Shown here: positions 8,318 to 16,741 of the stretch, one piece after another
Numbering within the stretch: the stretch's first letter is position 1
Layout: the number at the start of each line of letters is the position of its first letter
Assembly: GCF_042685745.1 (NCBI RefSeq)
Contig: NZ_JBHUNT010000001.1
Span: 744,001-808,000, forward strand
Length of the DNA: 64,000 nucleotides
Reading direction: 5' to 3'
DNA from: Prauserella_A oleivorans
Lineage (GTDB): Bacteria > Actinomycetota > Actinomycetes > Mycobacteriales > Pseudonocardiaceae
Made by a program: the position numbers and the translations under genes
The notes under the pieces: generated by a model
Database searches by the model: none
Told to the model about the DNA's origin: nothing
Seen by the model: the letters and a program-made list of their open reading frames with translations, nothing else

Positions 8318-9022
8318 GTGGGCCTGGATGGATTGGCGTCCACCACCCCGGCGGCTGCCGTCGCCGTCTTCGGCGACCAGGTGAAGCAAGCGGAGCGGTT
8401 CGTGTCGCTCCTACGCGAGCACGGTGTCGAGCGCGGGCTCATCGGCCCGCGTGAGGTGGATCGGCTGTGGGAACGCCATGTCCTCAACTCGGCCGTGATC
8501 GGCGAGCAGATCCCACGCGAATCGCGCGTGGTGGACGTCGGTTCCGGTGCCGGGCTGCCGGGTGTACCGCTCGCGATCAGTCGGCCCGATCTCGATATCG
8601 TCTTGCTGGAGCCGATGGCGCGCCGGGTCGAGTGGCTGACGGAGGTCGCCGAGGAGCTCGACCTCCGCGTCACGGTGGTGCGCGGACGTGCCGAGGAGAA
8701 GGCGGTACACGAGCAGATTGGTCTGGCCGACATCGCGACGGCGCGGGCGGTCGCCCCGCTCGGCAGGTTGGCAGCGTGGTGCCTCCCCCTGGTGCGGTCG
8801 GGTGGCGCGCTGGTCGCGTTGAAGGGAGCCAGCGCGCCCGACGAGATCGAACGGGACCGGGCTTCGGTGTCGAAGGCGGGCGGAAGCGAGCCGAGGATCG
8901 CCGAGTGCGGCGTCGATGTCTTGGAGACGCCGACGACGGTGGTCGTCATCGACCGCACCGCGGCGCGGACACCGACGTCGCGGAAGGGACGTTCGGGGAT
9001 GCGGCCGAAGAGGAAGGGTTAG
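8318..9022 (+). CDS. rsmG: 16S rRNA (guanine-N7) methyltransferase RsmG (GidB)
   Basis: The enzyme transfers a methyl group from S-adenosylmethionine to G527 (E. coli numbering) of 16S rRNA; its loss gives low-level streptomycin resistance. The 234-residue protein has the SAM-binding motif VVDVGSGAGLPGVPLAI at about residues 69-85, the LLEPMARRVEWL strand-helix and the TARAVAPLGRL motif. The GTG start at 8318 follows GGTGAGGAG. Translation of parA begins about 90 bp downstream, after a third parS site. Confidence 0.95.
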   Translation: MGLDGLASTTPAAAVAVFGDQVKQAERFVSLLREHGVERGLIGPREVDRLWERHVLNSAVIGEQIPRESRVVDVGSGAGLPGVPLAISRPDLDIVLLEPMARRVEWLTEVAEELDLRVTVVRGRAEEKAVHEQIGLADIATARAVAPLGRLAAWCLPLVRSGGALVALKGASAPDEIERDRASVSKAGGSEPRIAECGVDVLETPTTVVVIDRTAARTPTSRKGRSGMRPKRKG

Positions 9023-9056
9023 CCGAGCGGATGACGAGCAGTATGGAGCGGCGAAT

Positions 9057-9070
9057 GTTCCACGTGAAAC
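9057..9070. promoter_or_regulatory. parS: parS site 3 (one-base variant)
   Basis: GTTCCACGTGAAAC differs from the perfect site by one base in the left arm. It lies between rsmG and parA, 41 bp before the parA start, where ParB binding could also tune parAB expression. Confidence 0.88.
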
Positions 9071-9110
9071 GGTGCGGGATCAAGCGACTGTCGGGGGAGG
9101 GTGACGACCG

Positions 9111-10013
9111 GTGACGCCCCCTGCCGAGACGAGCACCGGAGGCTGGACGCCGATCGCGGAGGAAGCCATGCGTGCCGCGCGCGTTCTCCACCCCGACGCC
9201 AACTTCATGCCCCGGCCGACGCGGCGGCGCGTTCTGACGGTGGCCAATCAGAAGGGCGGGGTCGGCAAGACGACGAGCACGGTGAACCTGGCCGCGGGCC
9301 TGGCGCTCCATGGGGTGAAGACACTCGTCATCGACCTCGACCCCCAGGGCAACGCGAGCACCGCGCTCGACGTTGATCACCGCGCGGGCACGCCGTCCGT
9401 GTACGAGATGCTCATAGGCGAGGTGTCGCTGGTCGATGCCGCGCAGGTGAGCTCCCAGTCACCGAATCTGCTGTGCGTTCCGGCGACCATCGACCTCGCG
9501 GGTGCCGAGATCGAGCTCGTCTCGATGGCGTCGCGGGAGTCGAGGCTCAAGGAGGCTTTGACCTCTGAGGCGCTGAACCAACTCGGCGTCGACTACGTCT
9601 TCATCGACTGCCCGCCATCGCTGGGCCTGCTCACGGTGAACGCGCTCGTGGCCGCACATGAGGTCCTCATCCCGATCCAGTGCGAGTACTACGCGCTGGA
9701 GGGTCTGGGTCAGCTACTCAGCAACATCGAACTCGTGCAGAAGCACCTCAACCGTGGCCTCGCCGTCTCGACGATCCTGCTCACCATGTACGACGGTCGC
9801 ACCAAGCTGGCCGACCAGGTGACGCAGGAAGTCCGCAACCACTTCGGTGACGTCGTGCTGAAGACGGTGATCCCCCGCAGCGTGAAGGTGTCGGAGGCGC
9901 CGGGCTACGGGCAGACGGTTCTGGCTTACGACCCCGGGTCCCGGGGTGCGATGAGTTACCTGGACGCGGCACGTGAGCTTGCCGAGCGTGGAGTCGATAG
10001 GGAGCAGAGATGA
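9111..10013 (+). CDS. parA: Chromosome partitioning ATPase ParA (Soj)
   Basis: ParA is the deviant Walker-A ATPase that moves ParB-parS complexes and so separates the new origins. The 300 residues begin with a 40-residue extension before RRVLTVANQKGGVGKTTST. The deviant Walker A KGGVGKTT is at residues 48-55 and the switch motif DLDPQGNAS at 76-84. The conserved IDCPPSLGLLTVNAL and CEYYALEGL motifs follow. The GTG start follows GGGGGAGGG. It overlaps parB by 4 bp (ATGA), so the two are translationally coupled. Confidence 0.97.
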   Translation: MTPPAETSTGGWTPIAEEAMRAARVLHPDANFMPRPTRRRVLTVANQKGGVGKTTSTVNLAAGLALHGVKTLVIDLDPQGNASTALDVDHRAGTPSVYEMLIGEVSLVDAAQVSSQSPNLLCVPATIDLAGAEIELVSMASRESRLKEALTSEALNQLGVDYVFIDCPPSLGLLTVNALVAAHEVLIPIQCEYYALEGLGQLLSNIELVQKHLNRGLAVSTILLTMYDGRTKLADQVTQEVRNHFGDVVLKTVIPRSVKVSEAPGYGQTVLAYDPGSRGAMSYLDAARELAERGVDREQR

Positions 10014-10999
10014 GCGAGCGCAGGGGTGGACTTGGCCGCGGTCTGGCGGCGCTGATCCCGACCGGGCCGGTCGGTACGGAGGGCGAATCGACCGCGGAGG
10101 TGCAGCCCGCGCGCACCAACGGTGGTGACGACACCGGCTGGTTCGCGGCGAACGGTTCCGTCAGCAGCCATGGCGGAGAGGTGGCCGGCGCCGTCTATCG
10201 CGAGGTGCCGGTCGGCGCGATCCGCCGAAACCCGAAGCAGCCCCGGCAGGTCTTCGACGAGGACGCGCTCGCCGAACTCGAGCACTCCATCCGCGAGTTC
10301 GGGTTGATGCAGCCGATCGTGGTGCGCCAGTTGCCGGGTGACGAGTACGAGCTCGTCATGGGTGAGCGGCGGCTACGTGCCGCACAGCGTGCGGGGCTGG
10401 ACCACATCCCGGCGATCGTGCGGCAGACGGCCGACGAGGCGATGCTGCGCGACGCCCTGCTGGAGAACATCCACCGCGTTCAGCTCAACCCGCTCGAAGA
10501 GGCGGCGGCGTACCAGCAGCTACTGGACGAGTTCGAGGTGACGCACGAGGAGCTCGCGGCCCGCATCGGGCGTAGCCGTCCCGTCATCACGAACACGATC
10601 CGGCTGCTGCGGCTCCCGCTCCCCGTGCAACGGCGAGTGGCGGCCGGCGTCCTCTCGGCCGGTCACGCCCGGGCACTGCTGTCGCTCGACGACCCGGATG
10701 CGCAGGAGGAGCTCGCCGGCCGGATCGTCGCCGAGGGGCTGTCGGTCCGCGCCACCGAGGAAGCCGTGACCTTGTCCAAGGGTGCGGTGAAGAAGAAGGA
10801 GAAGGCGCCCGCCCGCAAGCCGATGCAGGCGCCTGGTCTGCAGGACCTCGCAGAGCGGCTGTCCGACACCTTCGACACCCGGGTGAAGGTGGACCTCGGC
10901 AAGCGCAAGGGCCGCATCGTCGTGGAGTTCGGCTCGGTCGACGACCTCGAGCGCATCGTCGCCCTGATGGACCCGAAACAGAACAAATCGGGCACGTGA
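10010..10999 (+). CDS. parB: Chromosome partitioning protein ParB (Spo0J), CTP-dependent clamp
   Basis: ParB loads at the nearby parS sites and spreads as a sliding clamp. It has 329 residues. The N-terminal GLGRGLAALI (residues 8-17) is the conserved ParA-contact segment. The CTP-binding domain runs from about 62 and includes NPKQPRQ and GERRLR (118-123). The helix-turn-helix domain follows (THEELAARIGRSRPVITNTIRLLRLP). The C-terminal dimer domain ends with GRIVVEFGSVDDLERIV. ATG start, overlapping the parA stop. Confidence 0.97.
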   Translation: MSERRGGLGRGLAALIPTGPVGTEGESTAEVQPARTNGGDDTGWFAANGSVSSHGGEVAGAVYREVPVGAIRRNPKQPRQVFDEDALAELEHSIREFGLMQPIVVRQLPGDEYELVMGERRLRAAQRAGLDHIPAIVRQTADEAMLRDALLENIHRVQLNPLEEAAAYQQLLDEFEVTHEELAARIGRSRPVITNTIRLLRLPLPVQRRVAAGVLSAGHARALLSLDDPDAQEELAGRIVAEGLSVRATEEAVTLSKGAVKKKEKAPARKPMQAPGLQDLAERLSDTFDTRVKVDLGKRKGRIVVEFGSVDDLERIVALMDPKQNKSGT

Positions 11000-11003
11000 A
11001 CCG

Positions 11004-11027
11004 ATGACCTGGGACACCAGGTCATTT
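11004..11027 (+). terminator. Terminator between convergent parB and the Ddl-type ligase
   Basis: A 9-bp stem (ATGACCTGG / CCAGGTCAT) with a 4-nt loop followed by TTT sits just after the parB stop. It faces the convergent ligase gene and may act in both directions. Confidence 0.75.
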
Positions 11028-11047
11028 CGTCACGGTGATGATTCTGG

Positions 11048-11998
11048 TCAGCCCGCTCGCTGGACGGCGCGGGCGACCAGATCGGCGAACACCGCACCGA
11101 GAGACGTCCCCGCGGCCTCCATCGCCATCGGCACGGTGGAGGTCTCGGTGAGCCCCGGCGACGAGTTCACCTCCAGGAAGTGAACCGTGCCGTCCTCGGC
11201 GACGATCGCGTCGGTCCGGGAGATGTCCCGCAGCCCCAGCAACCGGTGGGCGCCAACCGCCAGTTCCCCGAGCGCCTTCTCCGCCTCCGGGGAGAGCCGC
11301 GCCGGGGTGAAGAAGTCCGTGAGGCCGGCGGTGTAGCGCGCGGTGTAGTCGTAGATGCCGCTCTCGGGCACGATCTCGACAGCAGGCAACGCCTGCGGAC
11401 CACCGTCCCGCTCGACCACGGTGACCGCGACCTCGGTGCCCTCGATGTACTTCTCCGCGAGCACGGTGTCGCCGTAGGCGAAGCAGCCCACCATCGCGGC
11501 AGGCAACTCCGCGGCGTCCCGCACGACCTGCGCACCGAGTGCCGAGCCGCCTTGGTCCGGCTTGAGGATCAGCGGCAGGCCGAGTCGCTCCACCATCGCG
11601 TCGAGCACCGCCTGCGCGCCGAGCTCGCGGAACGTGCTGTGCGGAAGCACCACCCAGTCCGGCGTCGTGAACTCGGCACCGGCGACGAGTGCCTTCGCGA
11701 TCGGCTTGTCCCAGGCGCGACGGCAACCCCGCGAGCTGGTGCCCACGAACGGCACCCCGAACATCTCCAGGACCGTCTGCACCGAGCCGTTCTCGCCCTC
11801 TCCCCCGTGCAGCGCGACCACCGCGGCGTCCGGCCGTTCATCCCGCAGCCGGGTCAGCAGGCTGGCATCGGTGTCCCACTCGTCGACCGTCAGGCCCTGG
11901 TCGCGCAAGGCGACGGACAGCCTCCGGCCGGAACGCAGCGACACGTCACGCTCGTGCGAGAGACCGCCGGCGAGCACGGCGACAGTAGCATCGGCCAC
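11048..11998 (-). CDS. D-alanine--D-alanine ligase family protein (Ddl-like)
   Basis: An ATP-grasp ligase predicted to join two D-alanines for peptidoglycan. It has 316 residues, near the usual Ddl length. Family features are VAVLAGGLSHERDVSLRSGR at the N-terminus, ALHGGEGENGSVQ (residues 63-75), the ATP-grasp segment LPLILKPDQGGSALG and the metal-binding end VHFLEVNSSPGLTE. The GTG start follows AAGGAG with a 9-nt gap. A second, canonical ddl usually sits elsewhere in such genomes, so this could be an accessory copy. The substrate itself is inferred. Confidence 0.82.
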   Translation of the reverse strand: MADATVAVLAGGLSHERDVSLRSGRRLSVALRDQGLTVDEWDTDASLLTRLRDERPDAAVVALHGGEGENGSVQTVLEMFGVPFVGTSSRGCRRAWDKPIAKALVAGAEFTTPDWVVLPHSTFRELGAQAVLDAMVERLGLPLILKPDQGGSALGAQVVRDAAELPAAMVGCFAYGDTVLAEKYIEGTEVAVTVVERDGGPQALPAVEIVPESGIYDYTARYTAGLTDFFTPARLSPEAEKALGELAVGAHRLLGLRDISRTDAIVAEDGTVHFLEVNSSPGLTETSTVPMAMEAAGTSLGAVFADLVARAVQRAG

Positions 11999-12034
11999 CC
12001 GAAGAACTCCTTGTATAGCAGGGAAAAGCTGAGA

Positions 12035-13366
12035 TCAGGCCGTGTCCGGGCCGGGGAACTCCGGGCCGGACACCGCGCGCGTCGTCACGCTACCGAACGT
12101 CCGCATCAAGTCCATTTCGGACTCGAGAACGCCGGCGAGCCGACGCACGCCCTCGCGGATCCGCTCCGGCGTCGGGTAGCAATAGGACAGTCGCATTTGC
12201 CTGCTGCCGAAGCCATCCGCGTAGAAACCCGTGCCGGACGCGTACGCCACCCGCGCCGTGACGGCACGCGGCAGCATCGCCTTGGTGTCGACCCCTTCCG
12301 GCACGGTGACCCACACGTAGAAGCCGCCGTCAGGTCGGGTCCAGGTGCAGCCCTCGGGCAGGTGCTGCTCGAGGGCGCTGAGCATGGCGTCCCGCCGCTC
12401 GCGGTAGTTCTCGCGGAACGTCTTGATCTGGCCCTTCCAGTCGTGCGTCTCCAGGTACCGCGAGACGACGAGCTGGTTCAGCGTCGGCGGGCACAGCGTG
12501 GCCGATTCGGCCGCCAGCACGAGCTTCTCCCGCACGGCGTGCGGCGCGAGCACCCAGCCGACCCGCAGGCCGGAGGCGAACGTCTTCGAGAACGAGCCCA
12601 GGTACACGACGTTGTCCGGGTCCATCGACCGCAACGCCGGGTAGGTCTGGCCGTTGAAGCCGAGCAGGCCGTACGGGTTGTCCTCGACCACGAGCACGTC
12701 GTGCTGCCGGCAGATCTCGAGGATCTCGGCGCGGCGCTCGACGGCCAGCGTCACGCCGGCGGGGTTGTGGAAGTTCGGGATCGTGTACAGGAACTTGACC
12801 CGCTTGCCGTGCTTCTCGGCCTGGGTCAGCGCTTCCCGCAGATTCTCGGGCACCAGCCCGTCGTCGTCCATCGCGACGTGGATGACCTGCGCCTGGTACG
12901 CCGCGAACGAGCCGAGCGCGCCGACATAGGACGGGCCCTCGGCGATCACCACGTCGCCCGGGTCGCAGAAGAGCCGCGTGACCATGTCCAGGCCCATCTG
13001 CGAGCCGACCGTGACGACGATGTCGTCCGGGTGGCCGGTGATGCCCTCCATGGCCATGATCTCGCAGATCTGCTCCCGCAGCGCCGGAACACCATGGGCG
13101 GAGCCGTACTGCAGCGCCGTGAGCCCGTCCTCGGCGATCAGCTCGGCCATCTGGTTCGACAGCGAGTCCAGCGGGAGGGCGGCGAGGTTGGGCATACCCC
13201 CAGCCAGCGAGACGACCTCCGGCCGGCTGGCTACCGCGAACAACGCTCGGATCTCCGACGCCGTCATGCCGGCGGTGCGCGCGGCGTAACGGTCGAGGTG
13301 CGGATCGAGGTTGTTGCGGCCGGGCTCCGACCCTGGTCTGTGCTCCGGTGGCTGGGAGGCAGTCAT
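12035..13366 (-). CDS. PLP-dependent aminotransferase, class I/II, 2-aminoadipate/aromatic type
   Basis: A fold-type I aminotransferase of 443 residues, closest in motif layout to the Aro8/LysN/MocR-catalytic group. The PLP-binding Lys lies in LGSFSKTFASGLRVGW near residue 260. The cofactor Asp/Tyr motif is VVEDNPYGLLGF near 225-236, and NFHNPAGVTL near 200 is the substrate/cofactor loop. An N-terminal DNA-binding domain, as in MocR regulators, is absent. The gene ends 36 bp upstream of the Ddl-type ligase gene on the same strand, so co-transcription is likely. The exact amino donor cannot be read from the sequence. Confidence 0.82.
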   Translation of the reverse strand: MTASQPPEHRPGSEPGRNNLDPHLDRYAARTAGMTASEIRALFAVASRPEVVSLAGGMPNLAALPLDSLSNQMAELIAEDGLTALQYGSAHGVPALREQICEIMAMEGITGHPDDIVVTVGSQMGLDMVTRLFCDPGDVVIAEGPSYVGALGSFAAYQAQVIHVAMDDDGLVPENLREALTQAEKHGKRVKFLYTIPNFHNPAGVTLAVERRAEILEICRQHDVLVVEDNPYGLLGFNGQTYPALRSMDPDNVVYLGSFSKTFASGLRVGWVLAPHAVREKLVLAAESATLCPPTLNQLVVSRYLETHDWKGQIKTFRENYRERRDAMLSALEQHLPEGCTWTRPDGGFYVWVTVPEGVDTKAMLPRAVTARVAYASGTGFYADGFGSRQMRLSYCYPTPERIREGVRRLAGVLESEMDLMRTFGSVTTRAVSGPEFPGPDTA

Positions 13367-13533
13367 GGCGTACTTCCGTCTGCTTCGAAAAGCGCTCGGC
13401 AGTTGGGTCCGTCTACCTGCAGGCAGATCTTGTCGAGTGTAACCGCCCGGATTCCGGGGCTCCCGCCTTTCTGCCCCTTCTCACATCGGCATATGCTTTG
13501 CACGGCCGTCACGCACGAATCCGGGGAGGTGTG

Positions 13534-14172
13534 GTGTCGCGACGCGTCGTGGGCGTCACGCTGGACAACCTGGAGCAGTTGCCGCTGCACTGCCGGCGTT
13601 GCGTGTACTGGGAACTGGCGCCACACCTCAAGCAGCAGGCCGAGGAGTTCGGCGAGACCGAGGTGGAGAAGGAAGCCTGGGTCTCCGGCGTTCTGCTCGA
13701 GTGGGGGTCGTGCGGACGGATCATCTACAGCGGCAACCTGCCGGTCGGCTTCGTCCTCTACGCCCCGCCGAGTGCCGTGCCGCGGTCCGACGCTTTCCCC
13801 ACCTCGCCGCCGAGTCCGGACGCCGTGCTGCTGACCTCGTTCTATGTCGCGCCTGAGTTCCGCGGAGGCGGCCTGGGACGCGCGCTCGTGCAGGCCGTGG
13901 CGAAGGACCTCACGCGCCGCGGTGTGCGCGCGATCGAGGCCTTCGGAGACGCCGAGCCGGAGACGGAGTCAGACACGCACGTCTGCGTGGTGCCCGCCGC
14001 GTTTCTGCAGAGCGTCGGCTTCAAGACCGTGCGTCCGCATCCGCGCTGGCCACGGCTTCGGCTGGAACTGCGCTCGGCGATCTCCTGGAAGGAAGACGTC
14101 GAGGCGGCGCTGGAGAAGCTGCTCGGCCAGGTCTCCGTCACCACGGCCACGCCCAGTACCACCCGCGCCTGA
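13534..14172 (+). CDS. GNAT-family N-acetyltransferase
   Basis: The GTG at 13534 is preferred because GGGGAGG at 13523-13529 lies four bases upstream; an adjacent GTG at 13531 is too close. The 212-residue product contains a GNAT acetyl-CoA loop near residue 111, VAPEFRGGGLGRALVQAV, matching the Q/RxxGxG/A pattern, and ends with a charged helical tail. Residues 12-15 (CRRC) resemble a small Cys pair. The substrate is unknown. The open frame extends further upstream but those residues are not conserved-looking. It is divergent from the aminotransferase gene. Confidence 0.8.
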   Translation: MSRRVVGVTLDNLEQLPLHCRRCVYWELAPHLKQQAEEFGETEVEKEAWVSGVLLEWGSCGRIIYSGNLPVGFVLYAPPSAVPRSDAFPTSPPSPDAVLLTSFYVAPEFRGGGLGRALVQAVAKDLTRRGVRAIEAFGDAEPETESDTHVCVVPAAFLQSVGFKTVRPHPRWPRLRLELRSAISWKEDVEAALEKLLGQVSVTTATPSTTRA

Positions 14173-14173
14173 G

Positions 14174-14213
14174 TTGTCCACAGCTCTGTGCACAACCGGT
14201 CGACTTATCCACA
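14174..14213. promoter_or_regulatory. Two perfect DnaA boxes outside oriC
   Basis: TTGTCCACA (14174-14182) and TTATCCACA (14205-14213) are exact consensus boxes in the same orientation. Between them is TGTGCACAA (14188-14196). They lie in a 103-bp gap after the GNAT gene and before the unknown gene at 14276, about 11 kb from oriC. Confidence 0.65.
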
Positions 14214-14275
14214 CCTGAGCGGCGGTCGCCTGGCGTAGGCGGGATCTCCACCATGGGTAGCCCTGGGGGTACTCA

Positions 14276-14989
14276 ATGGTGCGAATGGTTGGCGGTAAGC
14301 CACGGCCTTTCGGCGAGGATCGGCCCAAGAAGGGCCGGTTGACACTCGCCGCTGCCGCGACAGCGGGAGCGCTGGCTATCGGAACCACGGGCGGCCTCGG
14401 TGGCCTGGGCGCCGGTACGGCTGGTTCGGCAGCCGATGTGGTGCTGTCGCAGGCGCTGCGGGCGAGTGTGCAGACGGCGACGAAACAGGCGGCCCGGGGA
14501 CGAGTCAACGCCGCGCTGAACACGCTCAACCTGCGCCGGGTCGCCAGGAGCGTGCGCAGCGGGGTCAAGGACGGGATCGAGCATGCCGCCGAGTGCGTGA
14601 CCTGGTCCTACGGCCAGGTGCGGGAGTTCTTCGCCGCGAACCCGTGTCGTGGGCTCACCCGGCGGCTCGTCGTGGTCGCGGACGAGGCCGGCAACCACAT
14701 CGCCGTCTCGATCGCGTGGGTACGGATGCCTCGGGCGAATCAGGCCCGCGAACTGCGGGACCTCGTCGACACGCAGGGTACGGGCAGTGTCACGGCACTC
14801 GGTGCGGCCGGGGCACGGATCGGCAACGGTGCCTTCACCGGTGAGGCCTACACGTCGGACCTCACCCGACGCGGCCGGCTCGTCATCTCCGAGGCCGCCC
14901 TGCTCGACGGCGAACCGGACTCCGGCACCCTCGCCACCATGGAAGCGGCGACCCGGGTGGCAGTGGCGGTCCCGCCACCGCGACAGTGA
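14276..14989 (+). CDS. Conserved-looking actinobacterial protein of unknown function
   Basis: I do not recognise this 237-residue protein. After a short basic N-terminus (GGKPRPFGEDRPKKGR) comes a Gly/Ala-rich hydrophobic stretch at about residues 23-50 that could be a membrane or secretion segment. Two Cys residues lie in the middle (AECVTW near 105, NPCRGL near 122), followed by a beta-rich domain with RRLVVVADEAGNHIAVSIAWVR. ATG start, GGGGGT five bases upstream. It converges on cwlM, and the DnaA-box pair sits in its upstream region. Confidence 0.6.
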   Translation: MVRMVGGKPRPFGEDRPKKGRLTLAAAATAGALAIGTTGGLGGLGAGTAGSAADVVLSQALRASVQTATKQAARGRVNAALNTLNLRRVARSVRSGVKDGIEHAAECVTWSYGQVREFFAANPCRGLTRRLVVVADEAGNHIAVSIAWVRMPRANQARELRDLVDTQGTGSVTALGAAGARIGNGAFTGEAYTSDLTRRGRLVISEAALLDGEPDSGTLATMEAATRVAVAVPPPRQ

Positions 14990-14990
14990 T

Positions 14991-15049
14991 CTACTCCGAC
15001 CTACTCCGACCTACTCCGACCTACTCCGACCTACTCCGACCTACTCCGC
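14991..15049. repeat. Tandem repeat, 10-bp unit CTACTCCGAC
   Basis: Five exact copies of CTACTCCGAC (14991-15040) run into a sixth, altered copy, CTACTCCGCC, which is the 3' end of cwlM. Each unit carries the reverse complement of a TAG stop, so the array duplicates the last bases and stop codon of cwlM. With a 10-bp unit the duplicated stops fall in all three minus-strand frames. Confidence 0.9.
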
Positions 15050-16183
15050 CTTGGCCAGCTCGTGCGCGAGCACGTCGGCGAAGGTGAACGTGCCGGTCGG
15101 CTGGTCGTTCTCGCCGAGCAGGTAGAGCCGCTTGACGGCGATCAGGATGCCCTCGGCCACCACGTCGCGGAACGCGGGGTCGGAAAGCCTGGCCCGGTCG
15201 TGTTCGTTGGTCAGGTAGCCGATCTCCACGCGCACCGCAGGGCACCGCGTGCGGGTGAAGATCTCCCACGTCTTGGGGTGCGTGCGGCAGTCGAGCAGTC
15301 CGGTCCGGGCGGCGAGCTCACGCTGGATGTAGCCGGCCAGCAGCTCGCCGACCGTCGACGTGGTGCCGTTGCCTGTACCGAAGTGGAAGCTCGCGACGCC
15401 CTGGGCGCGCGGCGAGTGGTTGGCGTCGCAGTGCAGCGACAGGAACAGGTCGGCGCCCGCCTCGTTGGCGAACTCCGCGCGCTGCAGCTCGGACGGGCTG
15501 TGCGTGGGGCCGCGGGAGATCAGCGCTTCCATGCCCGTGGCCTTCATCCGGCCCTCGAGACGACGCGCGAGGTCCCACGCGATGTCGCTCTCCCGGACGC
15601 CGTTGACGACCACGCCGGTGTCGGCGCCGCCGTGACCCGGGTCGATGACGATGCGCTTGCCGCGCAGCCGCGGGCCCGCCCGGCGCACCTGTTCCTGCTC
15701 GCGGAGGAACACCGGCCGGCCACCACGCGCACGCGGCGAGAGTTGCCGCAGCGCCCGCACTGTCGCCGCTCCGCAGATGCCGTCGACGGTGAGGCCGTAG
15801 TCGCGCTGGAAGTTCTTCAGTGCGTGCTCGGTCTGCGGGCCGAAGTTCCCGTCGGGGCGGCCCGCGTCGTAGCCGAGTTCGGTGAGCCGCTCCTGCAGGG
15901 CGAAGACGTCGTCCCCGTGCACCGGCGACGAGATCAGGTACGCCAGCGGCCTGCTGCCGAGGTGGTAGCAGGAGCCGCGAAGCGCGCGGTAGGTCGCCGG
16001 ACCGACGATGCCATCGGTGATGAGCCCCCGGCGCTGCTGGAACGCGCGGACGGCCTGCTCGACCGAGGCGTCGAAGGACCCGTGGTCGCCCTCGTCACTC
16101 CCAGAAAGCAGGTCCAGGCTCGTCAGCATGGACCTGATCTCGGCGACTTCCGGGCCGGCGTCGCCACGGCGGAGTACCCGCAT
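15041..16183 (-). CDS. cwlM: CwlM, amidase-fold regulator of peptidoglycan synthesis
   Basis: It has 380 residues: two peptidoglycan-binding domains (about 5-65 and 90-150, with AFQQRRGLITDGIVGPAT and NFQRDYGLTVDGICGAAT) followed by an amidase_3 domain (IDPGHGGADTG near 178-188, SLHCDANHS near 250, VEIGYLTN near 330). In mycobacteria CwlM is cytoplasmic and essential: when phosphorylated by PknB it activates MurA. There is no signal peptide here either. The gene follows trxB-trxA, the mycobacterial order. The zinc-ligand positions His/Glu look intact. Its 3' end is expanded into a tandem repeat. Confidence 0.9.
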   Translation of the reverse strand: MRVLRRGDAGPEVAEIRSMLTSLDLLSGSDEGDHGSFDASVEQAVRAFQQRRGLITDGIVGPATYRALRGSCYHLGSRPLAYLISSPVHGDDVFALQERLTELGYDAGRPDGNFGPQTEHALKNFQRDYGLTVDGICGAATVRALRQLSPRARGGRPVFLREQEQVRRAGPRLRGKRIVIDPGHGGADTGVVVNGVRESDIAWDLARRLEGRMKATGMEALISRGPTHSPSELQRAEFANEAGADLFLSLHCDANHSPRAQGVASFHFGTGNGTTSTVGELLAGYIQRELAARTGLLDCRTHPKTWEIFTRTRCPAVRVEIGYLTNEHDRARLSDPAFRDVVAEGILIAVKRLYLLGENDQPTGTFTFADVLAHELAKAE

Positions 16184-16330
16184 GCACTCCTCGCTCTACC
16201 TTGGGCACCTAGTGCGCGATGCTTCTGCAAACTGAGGCAGGGCTGCACACCCTGCCGTTCCTATTGTGCCTTGTGAACTTCGTGTGAGCTCGCAGGCCTG
16301 GATCGGGCGTTGTCCCGACCCGGAAACAGG

Positions 16331-16365
16331 AAAACCCGGGGCGCATATCCCCTGCGCCCCGGGTT
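16331..16365 (-). terminator. Terminator after trxA
   Basis: A 13-bp GC-rich stem (AACCCGGGGCGCA / TGCGCCCCGGGTT) runs into TTTT on the minus strand. It lies between the trxA stop and cwlM, which therefore probably has its own promoter in the 202-bp gap. Confidence 0.85.
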
Positions 16366-16385
16366 CGCCCGATGTGCGGCACGAC

Positions 16386-16709
16386 TCAGAGCACGTCGGC
16401 CAGGTCGGACAGCAGCGCGGCCTTCGGCTTCGCGCCCACGATCTGCTTCGCCGGCTTGCCGTCCTGGAACAGGATCAGCGTCGGGATCGACATGACCTGG
16501 TAGTCCCTGGCGGTGTTCGGGTTCTCGTCAATGTCGAGCTTGGCGATCTTGATCTTGTCCTTGTGCTCGGTGGCGATCTCCTCGAGCACCGGGGCGACCA
16601 TCTTGCACGGCCCGCACCAGGTGGCCCAGAAGTCGACGAGGACGGGCTTGTCGCTGGCGAGGACGTCGTCGGCGAAGCTCGAGTCGGTCACCTTCACGGT
16701 GTCGGTCAT
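16386..16709 (-). CDS. trxA: Thioredoxin
   Basis: A 107-residue dithiol reductant with the active site WCGPC and the cis-proline segment VMSIPTLILF. The second ATG (16707-16709, MTDTVKVTDSSF) is chosen because AGGAG lies eight bases upstream; the first ATG, two codons earlier, is only two bases from it. The gene is 26 bp after trxB and is reduced by it. It corresponds to mycobacterial trxC. Confidence 0.96.
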   Translation of the reverse strand: MTDTVKVTDSSFADDVLASDKPVLVDFWATWCGPCKMVAPVLEEIATEHKDKIKIAKLDIDENPNTARDYQVMSIPTLILFQDGKPAKQIVGAKPKAALLSDLADVL

Positions 16710-16741
16710 CTTCATAACTCCTGTCGTTCGACCGGTTCGGT

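Noticed and set aside
11180..13834. 884-codon open frame on the plus strand across the ligase and aminotransferase genes
   Set aside because: It lies opposite two clearly conserved genes, has Arg/His/Leu-rich shadow composition and no recognisable domain. Long antisense frames are common at this GC content.
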